The position numbers and the translations under genes are program-made. A DNA stretch of 64,000 nucleotides from Pseudomonas alliivorans (GTDB lineage Bacteria; Pseudomonadota; Gammaproteobacteria; Pseudomonadales; Pseudomonadaceae): the NCBI RefSeq assembly GCF_017826695.1, contig NZ_JAFFZW010000008.1, forward strand, positions 202,936-266,935, written 5' to 3'. Positions 43,178 through 51,474 of the stretch are shown piece by piece; position 1 is the stretch's first letter; each line of letters starts with the position of its first letter. A model generated the notes under the pieces. The model worked only from the letters and a program-made list of their open reading frames with translations, was not told the origin of the DNA and did no database searches.

Positions 43178-44380
43178 TTATGGACGCTCGATGGCCAGCG
43201 CCAGACCCTGCCCTACACCAACGCACATGGTCGCCAGACCTTTGCGACCGCCGGTTTTTTCCAGATGGTGCAACGCGGTCAGTACCAGCCGTGCGCCGCT
43301 CATGCCCAGCGGGTGGCCCAGGGCAATCGCACCACCGTTGGGATTGACCTGCGGCGCATCGTCAGCAAGGCCCAGTTCCCGCAGCACCGCGATGCCCTGG
43401 CTGGCGAAGGCCTCATTGAGTTCGATGACATCGAAATCGGAGACCGCCAAGCCCAGTCGCTCGACCAGCTTGCGCACCGCGGGCACCGGGCCGATGCCCA
43501 TCACCCGAGGTTCAACGGCCGCGCTGGCCATGCCGAGCACCCGGGCGCGAGGCGTCAGGCCGTGTTTTTTTACCGCCTCGGCAGAGGCGAGAATCAGCGC
43601 GGCAGCCCCGTCGTTCACACCGGACGCATTGCCGGCCGTGACGGTCTTGTCCGCACCGTTGACCGGCTTGAGCTTGCTCAGGGTTTCCAGACAGGTGTCG
43701 GTACGCGGGTGCTCATCCTTGTCGACCACGGTTTCGCCTTTCTTGTGCGCTACACGCACCGGTACGATCTCTTCCTCGAAAAAGCCCGCAGCCTGGGCAA
43801 CGGCGGTGCGTTGCTGGCTGCGCAGGGCGAAAGCGTCCTGATCGGCTCGAGAAATAGAGAAGTCGGCGGCCACGTTGTCGCCTGTCTCCGGCATGGAGTC
43901 CACGCCGTAGAGGGCTTTCATGGCCGGGTTGATGAAGCGCCAGCCGATGGTGGTGTCTTCCAGTTTCAGGTTGCGCGAGAACGCCGCGTCGGCCTTGCCC
44001 ATGACGAAGGGCGCACGCGACATCGACTCGACGCCGCCTGCAATCGCCAACTCCATCTCGCCGGTTGCAATGGCTCGGAATGCCGTGCCGATGGCATCCA
44101 TACCCGAAGCGCACAGACGGTTGAGCGTCACGCCTGGCACGGTCGTCGGCAGACCGGCCAGCAGCGCGGCCATGCGCGCCACGTTACGGTTGTCTTCACC
44201 GGCCTGGTTGGCGCAACCAAGGAACACTTCGTCGACTTCCGCCCAGTTGACGGTCGGGTTACGCTCCATCAGCGCCTTAATCGGGATGGCCGCCAGGTCG
44301 TCGGCTCGCACCGAGGACAGACCGCCACCAAAGCGACCGATGGGGGTGCGAATCGCATCGCAGATAAATACGTCACGCAT
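43178..44380 (-). CDS. pcaF: 3-oxoadipyl-CoA thiolase
   Basis: The 400-residue thiolase has the acylated Cys in NRLCASGMD (C90), the GHPLGMSGARL His motif, and the final TMCVGVGQG Cys. It cleaves 3-oxoadipyl-CoA into succinyl-CoA and acetyl-CoA, the last step of the beta-ketoadipate pathway. Its ATG overlaps the pcaJ stop (TGATG). Within this operon the assignment is strong; other thiolases of fatty-acid oxidation are excluded by context. Confidence 0.93.
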   Translation of the reverse strand: MRDVFICDAIRTPIGRFGGGLSSVRADDLAAIPIKALMERNPTVNWAEVDEVFLGCANQAGEDNRNVARMAALLAGLPTTVPGVTLNRLCASGMDAIGTAFRAIATGEMELAIAGGVESMSRAPFVMGKADAAFSRNLKLEDTTIGWRFINPAMKALYGVDSMPETGDNVAADFSISRADQDAFALRSQQRTAVAQAAGFFEEEIVPVRVAHKKGETVVDKDEHPRTDTCLETLSKLKPVNGADKTVTAGNASGVNDGAAALILASAEAVKKHGLTPRARVLGMASAAVEPRVMGIGPVPAVRKLVERLGLAVSDFDVIELNEAFASQGIAVLRELGLADDAPQVNPNGGAIALGHPLGMSGARLVLTALHHLEKTGGRKGLATMCVGVGQGLALAIERP

Positions 44381-45159
44381 CACGCTTCTCCTGCGACCTG
44401 ACCGTGGGCGGCAGCGGTCCGGGCTTCCAGATCCCGCAAAGCGGTCAGTTCGACATCGGTTGGTTCTTCGGAATAGACCACGTTGTCAGCGAACCGCACT
44501 TCCCAGCCGGTCGCGGCGATGACTTGCTCGCGGGTAACGCCAGGATGCAGCGTGGTCACCACGAATTCGTTGCTGCCCTCTTCCGGCTCCATGATGCACA
44601 GGTCGGTGATGATGCCCACCGGACCGGCGCCGGGCAGACCCAGACGCTTGCGTGAATCGCCGCCTTCGCCATGACCGACCGAGGTGATGAAATCGAGCTT
44701 GTTGACGAACGAACGTGCCGATTGCTTTAAGATGATCAGCACCGATTTGGCCGACCCGGCAATCTCCGGCGCGCCACCGGCACCCGGCAGGCGTACTTTC
44801 GGGTTGTGATAGTCGCCCACGACTGTGGTGTTGATATTGCCGAAACGGTCGACTTGCGCGGCGCCGAGAAAGCCGACATCCACACGTCCGCCCTGCAGCC
44901 AGTAACGGAAAATCTCGCTGGTGGCGACCACGGTATCCGCCGTTTCAGCCAACTCGCCATCGCCGATGGACAGTGGCAACACCGTCGGTTTGGCGCCGAT
45001 CGGGCCGGATTCGTAAATCAGCACCACATCCGGCGCCGACGTCAGACGTGCCAGATTCGCCGCCTTGGAAGGCAAGCCGATCCCGACAAAGCAGACCGCT
45101 CCGTTACGCAGACGGCGGGCGGCGGCAACGGTCATCATTTCACTGGTGGTGTACGTCAT
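44380..45159 (-). CDS. pcaJ: 3-oxoadipate CoA-transferase, beta subunit
   Basis: The 259-residue protein has the catalytic Glu in IYESGPIG and the CoA-transferase signature LQGGRVDVGFLGAAQVDRFGN. With PcaI it transfers CoA from succinyl-CoA to 3-oxoadipate. It is coupled on both sides by TAATG and TGATG overlaps. The pairing with an upstream alpha subunit and a downstream thiolase fixes the pathway. Confidence 0.93.
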   Translation of the reverse strand: MTYTTSEMMTVAAARRLRNGAVCFVGIGLPSKAANLARLTSAPDVVLIYESGPIGAKPTVLPLSIGDGELAETADTVVATSEIFRYWLQGGRVDVGFLGAAQVDRFGNINTTVVGDYHNPKVRLPGAGGAPEIAGSAKSVLIILKQSARSFVNKLDFITSVGHGEGGDSRKRLGLPGAGPVGIITDLCIMEPEEGSNEFVVTTLHPGVTREQVIAATGWEVRFADNVVYSEEPTDVELTALRDLEARTAAAHGQVAGEA

Positions 45160-46016
45160 TATTTTGCCTCCGAAGCGCGAGCCAGCTTGCTCTGGAATTC
45201 GCTGAAGTCCGCTGTGCCGTGGATGTATTCGTCGATCCAGGCCTTGAAGGTTTCTCGGTCTCGGGCAATCGGGTCCCAGGCCTGATAGAAGGGATTGTCA
45301 CGCTCGTAGTAGCCGTGGGCGTAGGAAGGATGTGCGCCGCCCGGTACCAGGCATACCGCGCTCAACGCCCAAGTGGGCAGCACGCAGGAGTTCATCGGTG
45401 CCTTGAGGTCATCGACAATTTCCTCGACCGTGACGATGCAACGCCTGGCCGCCAGTGCGGCTTCCTTCTGCGCCCCAAGAATGCCCCAGAGCAGCACGTT
45501 GCCCTTGCGATCGGCTTTCTGGGCGTGAATCACGGTCACGTCGGGGCGCACGGACGGCACGGCCGCCAGCACTTCACCGGTAAACGGACAGGTCACAGTC
45601 TTGATCAACGGGTTGACCTTCGGCAGATCCGAACCGGCATAGGCGCGCAGTACTGCGAACGGCAAACCCGAGGCGCCGGCAACATAGGCGTTGGCCAGGT
45701 CCGCATGACTGTGCTCTTCGATTTCCATCGCACGCGGCCACTGCTTTTCGACCGCATCCCGCAGGCGGTGCAGCGAGCCGACGCCAGGGTTGCCGCCCCA
45801 CGAAAAAATCAGACGCTTGGCACAACCGGCACCGATCAACTGGTCGTAGATCAGGTCGGGCGTCATGCGCACCAGCGTAAGGTCTTTTTTGCCCTGACGA
45901 ATGATTTCATGGCCGGCGGCCGTAGGGATCAGGTGGGTGAAGCCTTCCAGCGCAACGGTGTCGCCATCGTTGATCAGTTGCTTCACCGCTTCGCGTAGAG
46001 AAAGAATGTCTGCCAT
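45159..46016 (-). CDS. pcaI: 3-oxoadipate CoA-transferase, alpha subunit
   Basis: The 285-residue protein starts MADILSLREAVKQLINDGDT. It contains the class I CoA-transferase alpha segment ALEGFTHLIPTAAGHEIIRQ and the KADRKGN motif near the middle. GGAG lies six bases before the chosen ATG, so the open frame ten residues further upstream is not used. It is the first structural gene after pcaR and is preceded by PcaR-like sites, which makes it the regulated entry point of the cluster. Confidence 0.93.
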   Translation of the reverse strand: MADILSLREAVKQLINDGDTVALEGFTHLIPTAAGHEIIRQGKKDLTLVRMTPDLIYDQLIGAGCAKRLIFSWGGNPGVGSLHRLRDAVEKQWPRAMEIEEHSHADLANAYVAGASGLPFAVLRAYAGSDLPKVNPLIKTVTCPFTGEVLAAVPSVRPDVTVIHAQKADRKGNVLLWGILGAQKEAALAARRCIVTVEEIVDDLKAPMNSCVLPTWALSAVCLVPGGAHPSYAHGYYERDNPFYQAWDPIARDRETFKAWIDEYIHGTADFSEFQSKLARASEAK

Positions 46017-46111
46017 GAGGTGCTCCGAACCCAACATCATGTTCAATGATCAGCGCGAAGACCTGCGCCGGAATGAAAAAATGAGGTTATGCCTGAGCCC
46101 TGCCGCAAACA

Positions 46112-46145
46112 ATCCGATAATCGACTAACTGTTCGGTAATCGAAC
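46112..46145. promoter_or_regulatory. PcaR-like operator sites upstream of pcaI
   Basis: ATCCGATAATCGACT (46112-46126) and the palindrome GTTCGGTAATCGAAC (46131-46145) both resemble the P. putida PcaR box GTTCGATAATCGCAC. They lie about 100-130 bases before the pcaI ATG, where PcaR would act with beta-ketoadipate. Confidence 0.7.
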
Positions 46146-46174
46146 CCATTCGCTGATTATCAATAACCTGTGTA

Positions 46175-47017
46175 TCAAGTGAACAACTGGGTGCTCAGAT
46201 CACGGCTGGCGTCGAGCATGATCGGCAGAAAGCGCTGCTCCAGCTCACTGCGGGCCACCCGTCCGGCACTGGTGCTGACATTGAGCGCAGCCAGTACCTG
46301 ACCCGATGCATCATAGACCGGCACGGCAATGGAACGAAGCCCCTGTTCCAGTTCCTGGTCGACAATGCACCATCCTTGCTGACGAACCTGTTGCAGACAC
46401 TCGAGCAAAGCTTCTGGTGTACGAATGGTGCGACTGGTCTTGGGCTGCAGGTCCACGTGATCCAGATATTCCTGCAACGAGACGTCATCCAGCGCAGCCA
46501 GCAGGATGCGTCCCATCGACGTGCAATACGCCGGCAGTCGACCGCCCACCGAGAGATCCACCGATATCAGCCGCTGGGTCGTGGCCGACCGGGCTATATA
46601 TAAGATGTCGTCGCCTTCAAGGGTGGCCATGTTGCACGCCTCGTGCAACTGATCGCTCATGCGGTCCAGATAAGGCTGTGAAGAAATCGCCAGCGGCGTG
46701 GACGACAAATAGGCATGGCCCAACGTCAGAACCTTGGGCAGCAAAGAATAGGTACGGCCGTCCGTGGTGGCGTATCCCAGTTTGATCAAGGTGTGCAGAC
46801 AACGACGCACGGCCGCTCTGGGGATTTCCGTACGGTGGCTGATCTGAGCGATGGTCAGGTGCCGTTTGCGCTCCTGAAAGGCGTGAATCACTGCAAGCCC
46901 GCGCGCCAGCGAAGTCATGAAATCAGGATCCCCGGTCAACGCTTGAATGCGCTTGGCAGGCGAAGCCACGATCGGCGGAGCCAGTGAGGAAAAAGAATTA
47001 CGCAGTTCGTCGTTCAT
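46175..47017 (-). CDS. pcaR: IclR-family regulator of the beta-ketoadipate pathway
   Basis: The 280-residue protein has an N-terminal helix-turn-helix (TIAQISHRTEIPRAAVRRCLHTL) and a C-terminal IclR effector domain (STPLAISSQPYLDRMSDQLH, VDQELEQGLRSIAVPV). PcaR is the beta-ketoadipate-responsive activator of pcaIJF and related genes in Pseudomonas, and autoregulates. Two PcaR-like boxes lie upstream of this gene. The gene is tandem with pcaI on the minus strand, 158 bases apart. Confidence 0.92.
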   Translation of the reverse strand: MNDELRNSFSSLAPPIVASPAKRIQALTGDPDFMTSLARGLAVIHAFQERKRHLTIAQISHRTEIPRAAVRRCLHTLIKLGYATTDGRTYSLLPKVLTLGHAYLSSTPLAISSQPYLDRMSDQLHEACNMATLEGDDILYIARSATTQRLISVDLSVGGRLPAYCTSMGRILLAALDDVSLQEYLDHVDLQPKTSRTIRTPEALLECLQQVRQQGWCIVDQELEQGLRSIAVPVYDASGQVLAALNVSTSAGRVARSELEQRFLPIMLDASRDLSTQLFT

Positions 47018-47098
47018 TGCCGCAACCTCTGTACACCCTTTCAGGCCTTGTGAACCGGCGGTTTCAGACCCATGCAGCGCATCGATCCGCCTCGGCTT

Positions 47099-47132
47099 GT
47101 GCGATTATCGAACCAATGGCCGATAATCGCAA
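47099..47132. promoter_or_regulatory. PcaR operator of the pcaR gene
   Basis: On the minus strand 47099-47113 is GTTCGATAATCGCAC, an exact copy of the 15-base PcaR box as I remember it from P. putida. A second, oppositely oriented copy GGCCGATAATCGCAA follows at 47118-47132. The paired arrangement suggests autoregulation. Confidence 0.78.
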
Positions 47133-47159
47133 TTGACCCGTAGGAAATATGCTTATACC

Positions 47160-47257
47160 TTTAGGTCTGCCACGAAGTGACTTCTTGGAAATTACTGGTC
47201 AGGTACCCACTGAGAAGTCCATGGCAGCGGCCTTGCCCTTTAAGCAAGGCCGTTTTC
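47160..47257 (+). ncRNA. candidate small RNA divergent from pcaR
   Basis: A TTGACC at 47133-47138 with a TACCTT 17 bases later could form a promoter pointing away from pcaR. The stretch ends at a good terminator about 95 bases downstream and contains no useful open frame. No known family was recognised, so this is inference from signals only. Confidence 0.3.
47228..47256 (+). terminator. intrinsic terminator downstream of the pcaR promoter region
   Basis: CGGCCTTGC and GCAAGGCCG form a 9-bp stem with a 7-base loop, followed by TTTT. No protein gene ends just before it on the plus strand. Confidence 0.65.
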
Positions 47258-47861
47258 ATTACAGCTCATCCTGTGCACGCCCACGCGGAAGCCGGAATAT
47301 TTCCTGACCGCACTCCCCCGCCTCTAATCAAACAGTCGAACCCTCGGACTTGCTGAATTCCGACGCCATTGTTTTGTCCTGGCCTGTCAATTCTTCTTTA
47401 TGAAAGTTCCGTCATAAACATGACTCACCTATACTTCGGAACATTCGTACAAAATGAGTAGGCTCTCTCATTATTCAAACCGCTATAGTTGACGCAGCCT
47501 AACTTCTTGGCGATAGTACCTTTCCATTGACGGGCTAAATCTTCAGCAGTGACTCGCGTTCTCCCGAGCCTTCGAGCTGCAGCCACGTCAACGCACCGGA
47601 CCTGTACAACGTTGTAACGGGCCCTGTGCAACCGGCGGTCAACCCTGACCTCCGGCGTTTCAACCCTGAACCACATGTCGCTACGACAGTTGTTTTTCTC
47701 CGGTGCCCGTAGCCGCGAGGCGCAGCAAGGTGTTCAGACTCTTCCAGTCAATGTGCTGATGCATGATTCTCTGTCCTGTTTTTCGGGCAGCCACTGGAAC
47801 GAACATGTTTGCCGTGCATTGCGTTTTCGCCGGAACTCATTTGACTCGATCAGGTAATAAA
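47258..47861. other. 600-base intergenic stretch with no well-supported gene
   Basis: The stretch has variable base composition and an AT-richer part near 47380-47480. A minus-strand frame at 47425-47676 would give 83 residues rich in Arg and Val but has no ribosome site and no recognised family. Two imperfect direct repeats TCAGGGTTGA...CGCCGG occur around 47630-47675. It may be decayed or acquired sequence. Confidence 0.35.
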
Positions 47862-48059
47862 GTGACTAAAGAAGAACTGCGCGCAGAACTGGAGCGCCAG
47901 GAGCAACGTTTCAAGGATGTCTACGGTGGCGAAATCACCACTTACGCCGCGCAACCGGAGCCGGAACGCAAACCCTGGCGCAAACGGGCCAGCCTTCGGG
48001 ATCAGGCTTTCAAAGAGGAATTGCAAAAAATGGAACAGGACCTGAAACAAGAGTCCTGA
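47862..48059 (+). CDS. 65-residue charged coiled-coil-like protein
   Basis: A short frame from GTG at 47862 reads MTKEELRAELERQEQRFKDV, then YGGEITTYAAQPEPERKPWR, and ends MEQDLKQES. Two strongly charged helices flank a Pro-rich linker. AGG precedes the GTG; the longer frame upstream looks non-coding. It lies before the phosphate transporter gene on the same strand, 203 bases away. Function unknown. Confidence 0.6.
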   Translation: MTKEELRAELERQEQRFKDVYGGEITTYAAQPEPERKPWRKRASLRDQAFKEELQKMEQDLKQES

Positions 48060-48262
48060 TGATCAGGCTGGAACAGCCACGCTGATCTGATCCGCATTAC
48101 CGCGACCTGAAATTGAAGTGTCATTGCCTGTCTGCCTCACCATCGGGGCGGCGCTCATGCGTCTTTTTTTTGGTTTCAGGCGACACCGGTCGAGGCCGAC
48201 AAGTCGATACGTATTTTTTCTGTCATAATCGCGCCCCCTTCAGACCGGGTCAGAAAATCTAC

Positions 48263-49735
48263 ATGATCGAATTATTCAGCGGGCTAGATGCTTGGGTGCT
48301 TGTGAGCCTGTTGCTTGCCCTGGCCTTTGTTCTTGCCTTCGAGTTCATCAATGGCTTTCATGACACTGCGAACGCGGTGGCGACAGTCATTTACACGAAA
48401 GCCATGCCGCCGCATCTGGCTGTGATCCTTTCCGGTGTGTTCAACTTTCTCGGCGTACTGCTGGGCGGCGTGGGCGTTGCGTACGCCATCGTTCACCTGC
48501 TGCCGGTCGAATTGCTGATCAACGTCAATACCGGCCACGGCCTGGCCATGGTGTTCTCGCTGCTGGCAGCGGCGATCACCTGGAACCTGGGCACCTGGTA
48601 CTTCGGTATTCCGGCGTCCAGCTCCCACACGTTGATCGGTTCGATCCTGGGTGTCGGTCTGGCCAACGCCCTTATCAACGACATTCCGCTGGCCGATGGC
48701 GTCAACTGGCAGAAGGCAATCGATATCGGTGCCTCTCTGGTGTTCTCGCCACTGGCAGGCTTTCTGATTGCGGGGCTGGTCCTGATCGCACTGAAATGGT
48801 GGCGACCACTGTCCAAGATGCACAAGACCCCGGAACAGCGTCGCAAGCTGGATGACAAGAAGCATCCGCCATTCTGGAACCGTCTGGTACTGGTGATCTC
48901 CGCCATGGCCGTCAGCTTCGTGCATGGCTCCAACGATGGCCAGAAAGGCATCGGCCTGATCATGCTGGTGCTGATCGGTATCGTGCCGAGCCAGTTCGTA
49001 CTGGACCTCAACAGCACGACCTATCAGATCGAGCGTACCCGCGACGCCACCCAGCACCTCAGCCAGTTCTACCAGCGCAACAGCAGCACGCTGGGCGAGT
49101 ACCTGGCGATGGGCAAGGCGGAAAAAGGTGACCTGCCGTCCAGCTCCGCGTGCAACCCGGAACAGACCGAGCCGACCATCGACGCCCTGCTGGATCGCTT
49201 GAAAGGTGTCTCCGACTACCATTCGATGCCGTCCGAAAGCCGTATCGAAGTACGTCGTTATCTGTTGTGCCTGGATGACACCGCCCGCAAGGTCGGCAAG
49301 TTGCCGGGCCTGGAAGCACGTGAAAAATCCGATCTTGAGAAGCTGCGCAAGGACCTGACCGGCACCACTGAATACGCGCCGTTCTGGGTGATTCTGGCCG
49401 TTGCACTGGCGCTTGGTATCGGCACCATGGTCGGCTGGAAGCGTGTGGTGCTGACCATTGGCGAGAAGATCGGCAAGCAGGGCATGACCTACGCACAGGG
49501 CATGTCGGCACAGATCACCACCGCCTGTGCCATCGGCATGGCCAACGTGTTCAGCCTGCCGGTTTCTACCACGCACATTCTGTCTTCGGGCGTAGCCGGT
49601 ACCATGGTTGCGAACAAGAGCGGCCTGCAGGGTGGCACGGTTCGTACCATTCTTCTGGCCTGGGTGCTGACCCTGCCGGCAACAGTGGCGCTGTCTGCCG
49701 CCCTGTTCTGGGTTGCCTCCAAAGCGCTGTCCTGA
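48263..49735 (+). CDS. pit: PiT-family inorganic phosphate transporter
   Basis: The 490-residue protein has the duplicated PiT signature: GFHDTANAVATVIYTKAM in the N-terminal half and SFVHGSNDGQKGIGLIMLV in the second, with about ten helices and a hydrophilic loop between them (about 250-380). It takes up metal-phosphate with protons in a low-affinity manner. The ATG at 48263 starts directly before the first helix. No pstSCAB or DUF47 regulator is adjacent. A large palindrome follows. Confidence 0.9.
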   Translation: MIELFSGLDAWVLVSLLLALAFVLAFEFINGFHDTANAVATVIYTKAMPPHLAVILSGVFNFLGVLLGGVGVAYAIVHLLPVELLINVNTGHGLAMVFSLLAAAITWNLGTWYFGIPASSSHTLIGSILGVGLANALINDIPLADGVNWQKAIDIGASLVFSPLAGFLIAGLVLIALKWWRPLSKMHKTPEQRRKLDDKKHPPFWNRLVLVISAMAVSFVHGSNDGQKGIGLIMLVLIGIVPSQFVLDLNSTTYQIERTRDATQHLSQFYQRNSSTLGEYLAMGKAEKGDLPSSSACNPEQTEPTIDALLDRLKGVSDYHSMPSESRIEVRRYLLCLDDTARKVGKLPGLEAREKSDLEKLRKDLTGTTEYAPFWVILAVALALGIGTMVGWKRVVLTIGEKIGKQGMTYAQGMSAQITTACAIGMANVFSLPVSTTHILSSGVAGTMVANKSGLQGGTVRTILLAWVLTLPATVALSAALFWVASKALS

Positions 49736-49742
49736 TCTGAAG

Positions 49743-49779
49743 TCGTTCGGGCGGTGCAAGCCTTGCACCGCCCGAACGA
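49743..49779. terminator. long perfect palindrome between convergent pit and DUF853 genes
   Basis: TCGTTCGGGCGGTGCAAG pairs with its exact inverse complement in an 18-bp stem with almost no loop. It stands between two convergent stops, so a bidirectional terminator is likely although U-tracts are weak. Confidence 0.65.
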
Positions 49780-49786
49780 GTCCGCT

Positions 49787-51274
49787 TTACCTGCGTTTCT
49801 TCGTTCCCAGCAACGACCCCATCAGCCCCCGCACCAACTCTCGGCCCAACTGACTGGCCGCCTGACGCATGGCGTTCTTCATGGCCTGCCCGGCCATCCC
49901 GCCCAGAAACTCCCCGGCTTTGTCACTGAAGCTTGCTTCAGGTTTTTCATCGGTTTTCGCAGCATCGGCTGTTTCAGGTTCAGACACCTTGCGCGCGGCC
50001 AGCATCTCATAGGCGGATTCACGGTCGACCGGCTTGTTGTAGCGCCTGCCAAGGGATGAGGTGGCAATCAGGTCCGCCCGCTCTTCTGCCGTCAACGGCC
50101 CGATACGCGATTGAGGCACAGCGATGAGCACGCGCTGCACCATGGCGGGCGTGCCCTTGTCCTGCAACGTACCCACCAGCGCCTCGCCGATACCCAGTTC
50201 GGTCAATACACTCAAGGCATCGAAGTCTGGGTTGGGCCTGAAACCCTCGGCCACGGCCCGCAACGATTTCTGCTCCTTGGCCGTGAAAGCGCGCAGGCCG
50301 TGTTGAATCCGCAACCCCAACTGGGCCAGTACATCATCAGGCAGGTCGCCGGGTGACTGAGTAACGAAATACACGCCCACGCCTTTGGAACGAATCAGGC
50401 GCACAACGTGTTCAAGCCGTTCCTGCAAAGCTTTGGGCGTGTCCGCAAACAGCAGGTGCGCTTCATCAAAGAACAGCGCCAGCAGCGGTTTTTCGGCATC
50501 GCCTCGCTCGGGCAACTGCTCGAAAAGCTCGGCCAGCAGCCACAATAGAAAGGTCGCGTAGACTTTGGGCGCTTCATGCACCAGTCTGCTGGCGTCCAAC
50601 AGATGGATGCGCCCTCGCCCATCGTTGTCAGGCTGAAGAATGTCTTCCAGTTGCAAGGCCGGCTCGCCGAACAGCGCCTCGGCACCCTGTTGCTCGAGGA
50701 CCGCCAACCGTCGCTGCAACGCCTGACTGGAGCCGGACGTCATCAATGCGCTGTCCTCGCCCAGCAACTGCGGGTTTTCACGCAGGTGATTGAGCAGCGC
50801 CTTGAGGTCCTTTATGTCGAGCAACAACAGTCCTTCTCGATCAGCCACTTTGAAGGCCGCATATAACGCTGACTGCTGGCTGTCCGTCAGCTCCAGCAGG
50901 TTACCCAGCAAAAGCGGCCCCATTTCGCTCAAGGTCGTGCGCAGCGGATGGCCGGATTTCCCGTCGATGTCCCATAACGTGACCGGATAGGCCCGAGGCG
51001 TGTGTTCAAGCCAGGGCATACCGGCAATTCGCTCGGCAATTTTGCCCTGAGGGTTGCCTGCAGCACCCAGCCCGCACAGATCGCCCTTGATGTCAGCGGC
51101 AAAAACCGCGACCCCGGCGTTGCTGAACGCCTCGGCAAGGCGTTGCAAGGTCACGGTTTTGCCTGTCCCGGTCGCACCAGCCACCAGTCCGTGACGATTG
51201 GCCAGGCGAAACGCCTGGGAGATCGGCTGTCCGTCAGGAGCGGCGCCCAGAATCATTTCTCGAGAATCGTGCAT
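49787..51274 (-). CDS. DUF853 / HerA-like P-loop ATPase (YjgR type)
   Basis: The 495-residue protein has Walker A GATGTGKT at 33-40 and Walker B LLALFFDEAHLLF, followed by VRLIRSKGVGVYFVTQSPGDLP as in HerA/FtsK-related motor ATPases. A low-complexity C-terminal tail (GEFLGGMAGQAMKNAMRQAA) is typical of DUF853. E. coli YjgR is the model and has no settled function. No NurA nuclease is adjacent, so it is not a canonical HerA repair unit. Confidence 0.88.
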   Translation of the reverse strand: MHDSREMILGAAPDGQPISQAFRLANRHGLVAGATGTGKTVTLQRLAEAFSNAGVAVFAADIKGDLCGLGAAGNPQGKIAERIAGMPWLEHTPRAYPVTLWDIDGKSGHPLRTTLSEMGPLLLGNLLELTDSQQSALYAAFKVADREGLLLLDIKDLKALLNHLRENPQLLGEDSALMTSGSSQALQRRLAVLEQQGAEALFGEPALQLEDILQPDNDGRGRIHLLDASRLVHEAPKVYATFLLWLLAELFEQLPERGDAEKPLLALFFDEAHLLFADTPKALQERLEHVVRLIRSKGVGVYFVTQSPGDLPDDVLAQLGLRIQHGLRAFTAKEQKSLRAVAEGFRPNPDFDALSVLTELGIGEALVGTLQDKGTPAMVQRVLIAVPQSRIGPLTAEERADLIATSSLGRRYNKPVDRESAYEMLAARKVSEPETADAAKTDEKPEASFSDKAGEFLGGMAGQAMKNAMRQAASQLGRELVRGLMGSLLGTKKRR

Positions 51275-51474
51275 GTTTTATTTTCTCCACAACATGAGAC
51301 ACGCTGGCATTGAGCCTGGCCATTGCCCCTGCGTTTTGTTCAGGCCCGATGACACATCATCCTCTCAACGGTTCTTCGCGTCTGCCGCCTGCTTGCCAAA
51401 CGGTGAATCCCGGCCGAACAACTATCCTTCAAGGAGGTCAAGAAAGGACGACCTCAGATCGGAGGAATGTTGCC

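Noticed and set aside
47425..47676. 83-codon minus-strand frame in the region upstream of the phosphate transporter
   Set aside because: No ribosome site and no recognised family; too weak to call as a gene, though a decayed gene cannot be excluded.
49787..51274. HerA-type component of a defence system
   Set aside because: It is the widespread DUF853/YjgR type, with no nuclease or SIR2 partner and with housekeeping neighbours.
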